Of a stretch of 7,969 nt of DNA, positions 5,834 through 7,969 are shown in pieces. The stretch lies in contig JAISCG010000021.1 in assembly GCA_031265715.1 (NCBI GenBank), forward strand, positions 1-7,969, written 5' to 3'. Each line of letters opens with the position of its first letter. The stretch's first letter is position 1. A program made the position numbers and the translations under genes. Source of the DNA: Holosporaceae bacterium (lineage in GTDB: Bacteria; Pseudomonadota; Alphaproteobacteria; UBA3830). Below the pieces are notes generated by a model. That model was not told where the DNA came from. It searched no databases and saw only the letters and a program-made list of their open reading frames with translations.

Positions 5834-7711
5834 ATGGATCCGGCAAAAGAAAATGAAGAAAAAGATCGATTTATAAGTTGTTTGGAAGAAATTGCAGAAT
5901 GCGTGCCCGGTAATTTTTATTGGAAAGATAAAAACGGAACGTATTTGGGATGTAACAAATCCCTTTTGTTCGGTTGCGGGTACGGGGACGTTATCGGAAA
6001 AACCGACTATGATCTTTGGCCGAACCAAGCTGAAGAACTTCGCGAAAATGATGTAAAAGTAATGACTTCGGGCGCAGCAATGCATTTCGAGGAGTTCATA
6101 CAGTGTGGCGACGGAACTACTCTGTATTTTACGGTTGTGAAGATTCCGCTAAAAAATACAAAAGGCGAAATAGTCGGTACCATAGGCAATTCGTTGGACA
6201 TTACCTATCGCAAAGAAGCTGAAAAATTGAGAATAGAGAATGAGTCGCATAAAATAACGATAAAAGAACAGAAAAAATTTCAAAAAGTCGCGGATCAGGT
6301 AATTCATGATATGCGAACTCCGCTGTATGTTTTGCTTTCTTGTTTAAAAACATGTAAAAACCTTTCGGAAAGAGAATACATAAAATTAAGGGAGGCCGTG
6401 AACAGTATTAAAAATATAGCACAAATATTTTTAGAATATTCTTCGGATAAAGAAGAGACCGCAGATCGCCAATACATTCCGGTTTCCCTGGCGTTGGAAG
6501 AAGTTATGGGGCAAAAAGAGATTCAATATAGCGGCAGTGATATAGAGTTTCGGTACTTCTTTGATCCGTCCCTTCGTTTTGTTTTTATTTGCGGAAATGC
6601 CCTGAATTTCGAGCGTATGATAAGCAATTTGATAAGCAACTCCGTGGAAGCGCTTGAAGGTAAAAAAGGGATAGTAAAAGTCAGTCTTTCTCTGGATAAG
6701 TATGGAAATAATGTGAAGATTGTCGTTCAAGATAACGGAAAAGGAATGTCACCGGAAATGGTGGAAATACTCATGAAAAACGAGCCGATTCCCACCACCA
6801 AAGCAGACGGATTCGGAATCGGAACGAGTCAGATTCGAGATGTCATGAAGGAATTTAACGGCAAGCAATTTGTAGAATCAAAACGAGATATCGGAACAAA
6901 AATCACGCTCGCCATTCCCAAAGCCGGAGATCCGAAGTGGCTGATTAAAAAAATAGAGCTTCGTAAAGGGGATACGGTTATTGTTTTGGACGATGATGTT
7001 CTGGCGCATCGCATGTGGAAAGAGAGACTCAAACAGTATCGATCCGGTATTACCCTGAAATTTTTCGAAAACGGTCGAGAGACATGTGATTTTATAAATT
7101 CGTTTAAAAAAAAAGATAAGATTGTTTTATTATCGGATTGCGAATTAAGATACCAAAGGCTGGACGGTTTAGACGTCATTCAAAACAGCGGTATGAACAA
7201 TTTCAGGTCTGTTATAGTCAGCAGCATCTATAATCGCAGGGAAATACAGGAGAGGGCAGATTCACTCGGTATAAAAATACTGCCGAAAGCCTTTATCGAT
7301 GATGTTCAACTTACTTTAGACGGAAAAGAAGATGTTGATCCGTCGTCTTCCGGTGCAAACGTGGTAGTGTTGGATGATGAAAAGTATTTTGCCGATAATA
7401 TCAGCGATGTTTTAAGATCCAAGGGGATGGAGGTTGATACCTACTACAATCCCGGGGACCTTATAAAAAATCTGTCACGATACGATATCAACATAAAAAT
7501 AGTTATGGATAATTATTTTCAAGGTGATATTACCGGAGAAGATTTCGCAAAAAAGTTGTTTGAAAGCGGATTCGAAAGAGTTTGTCTGTTGACGGGAGCG
7601 GTCAATATCGCGAACACTTTGTTAAAGTATCCCAAAGGTACAAAAATTATATCGAAAGGATCGGATAATTTTGATGAAGATCTTCTATATTGGTGCAAAA
7701 AATCATTTTGA
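5834..7711 (+). CDS. Soluble hybrid sensor histidine kinase: PAS-HisKA-HATPase-REC-REC
   Basis: A 625-residue cytosolic two-component kinase with no signal peptide or membrane helix. PAS sensor, about 25-130, of the 'YWKDKNG...GKTDYDLWP' type. A charged, probably coiled-coil linker runs from about 130 to 153. HisKA carries the phosphorylated His158 in HDMRTPL. The HATPase has the N box (Asn265 and Asn269), the G1 box DNGKGM (300-305) and the G2 box GFGIG (326-330). Receiver 1, about 380-495: acidic Asp386-388, acceptor Asp435 and Lys485. Receiver 2, about 510-625: Asp514, Asp515 and Glu516, acceptor Asp559, Thr587 and Lys608. All residues for ATP-dependent autophosphorylation and transfer to both receivers are present. 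There is no Hpt or DNA-binding output domain, so the signal must go to another protein or end in the receivers. The HisKA/PAS style recalls soluble hybrid kinases of Legionella/Coxiella-type bacteria (from memory). The input ligand is unknown; being just downstream of the NRPS suggests the kinase senses its product or precursor, or controls its synthesis. Confidence 0.95.
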   Translation: MDPAKENEEKDRFISCLEEIAECVPGNFYWKDKNGTYLGCNKSLLFGCGYGDVIGKTDYDLWPNQAEELRENDVKVMTSGAAMHFEEFIQCGDGTTLYFTVVKIPLKNTKGEIVGTIGNSLDITYRKEAEKLRIENESHKITIKEQKKFQKVADQVIHDMRTPLYVLLSCLKTCKNLSEREYIKLREAVNSIKNIAQIFLEYSSDKEETADRQYIPVSLALEEVMGQKEIQYSGSDIEFRYFFDPSLRFVFICGNALNFERMISNLISNSVEALEGKKGIVKVSLSLDKYGNNVKIVVQDNGKGMSPEMVEILMKNEPIPTTKADGFGIGTSQIRDVMKEFNGKQFVESKRDIGTKITLAIPKAGDPKWLIKKIELRKGDTVIVLDDDVLAHRMWKERLKQYRSGITLKFFENGRETCDFINSFKKKDKIVLLSDCELRYQRLDGLDVIQNSGMNNFRSVIVSSIYNRREIQERADSLGIKILPKAFIDDVQLTLDGKEDVDPSSSGANVVVLDDEKYFADNISDVLRSKGMEVDTYYNPGDLIKNLSRYDINIKIVMDNYFQGDITGEDFAKKLFESGFERVCLLTGAVNIANTLLKYPKGTKIISKGSDNFDEDLLYWCKKSF

Positions 7712-7843
7712 CCTGCGGTCTACAAAGTCGCAAACACTGCAGAAATATGTCAAAAAGAGCCCCTAAAACAGATTGTGCTTACCACCCGTCGGATCTTTTT
7801 TTTGCTTGAAATTTTAGTAAACAGTACTTGTGATAACATTTTC
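7712..7843. other. Non-coding tail after the kinase gene
   Basis: No gene is seen here. A run of eight T (7796-7803) could help end transcription, but I find no stable stem directly before it, so it is not called as a terminator. The large hairpin at 7844-7945 is the better candidate for blocking read-through. Confidence 0.4.
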
Positions 7844-7945
7844 TCGTCATTGCGAGGAGCAACGCGACGCGGCAATCCAGGTTTTAAAAATTTACTTAAA
7901 TTTGAGTACTGGATTGCCGCGTCGCGTTGCTCCTCGCAATGACGA
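7844..7945. repeat. Perfect 37-bp inverted repeat with a 28-base AT-rich loop (dispersed hairpin element)
   Basis: Bases 7844-7880 and 7909-7945 are exact reverse complements (37 of 37), separated by a 28-base AT-rich loop. The arms are GC-rich compared with the flanks, and both outer ends begin TCGTCATTGCGAGGAG. This motif is the well-known start of a dispersed palindromic repeat seen in many unrelated bacteria (recalled, not searched). No transposase is encoded in it, so it would move only with outside help, like a MITE or REP-type element. No flanking target duplication is obvious. Perfect arms suggest recent insertion or selection or gene conversion keeping them matched. As RNA it forms a very strong hairpin on either strand and could stop transcription or protect the 3' end of the NRPS-kinase message. 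Confidence 0.92.
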
Positions 7946-7969
7946 ATGCGCCCAACTAAATGAGGCAGG

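Noticed and set aside
6829..7179. Reverse 116-residue open frame
   Set aside because: It is antisense to the end of the kinase ATPase domain and receiver 1, whose catalytic residues are clear.
7780..7803. Intrinsic terminator after the kinase
   Set aside because: There are eight T in a row, but no stable stem precedes them; only scattered three- or four-base pairings could be drawn.
7898..7907. Ten-base match between the hairpin loop and the palindrome at 610-619
   Set aside because: The match is short and AT-rich, and the flanking sequences do not agree; chance is sufficient.

Overview
The window comes from an AT-rich bacterial genome. It reads as an accessory region: the 3' end of a phage-type integrase gene, a small uncertain or broken reverse-strand gene, a large single-module non-ribosomal peptide synthetase (NRPS), a soluble hybrid sensor kinase, and a mobile-type hairpin repeat. 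The host cannot be named with certainty. The kinase's PAS and HisKA regions resemble the soluble hybrid kinases I associate with Legionella/Coxiella-type intracellular bacteria. The integrase C-terminus also resembles delta-proteobacterial integrases. The terminal repeat (arm beginning TCGTCATTGCGAGGAG) belongs to a hairpin type found in many unrelated bacteria, so it does not settle the question.

Layout: 1-438 (+) is the C-terminal catalytic part of a tyrosine recombinase, cut by the window edge. 439-676 has no gene but several short palindromes. 677-1003 (-) is a small unrecognised reading frame. It joins an upstream open frame if one base is removed from a homopolymer at 948-953, so it may be a frameshifted remnant. 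1064-5809 (+) encodes a 1,581-residue enzyme with the order formyltransferase, half condensation domain, adenylation, carrier protein, terminal reductase. 5834-7711 (+) encodes a 625-residue PAS-HisKA-HATPase-REC-REC protein, 24 bases downstream on the same strand. 7712-7843 holds no clear gene or terminator. 7844-7945 is a perfect 37-bp inverted repeat around a 28-base loop.

Working together: the NRPS has every catalytic motif needed to activate one amino acid, hold it on its own carrier domain, N-formylate it, and release it reductively as an aldehyde or alcohol. Its condensation domain lacks the catalytic N-terminal lobe, so it probably forms no peptide bond itself. The kinase has all its phosphotransfer residues and no membrane segments. 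Co-transcription of a small-molecule synthase and a cytosolic sensor kinase suggests either that the kinase controls production or responds to the product, or that the pair is a self-contained signalling cassette. That link is inference from gene order only.
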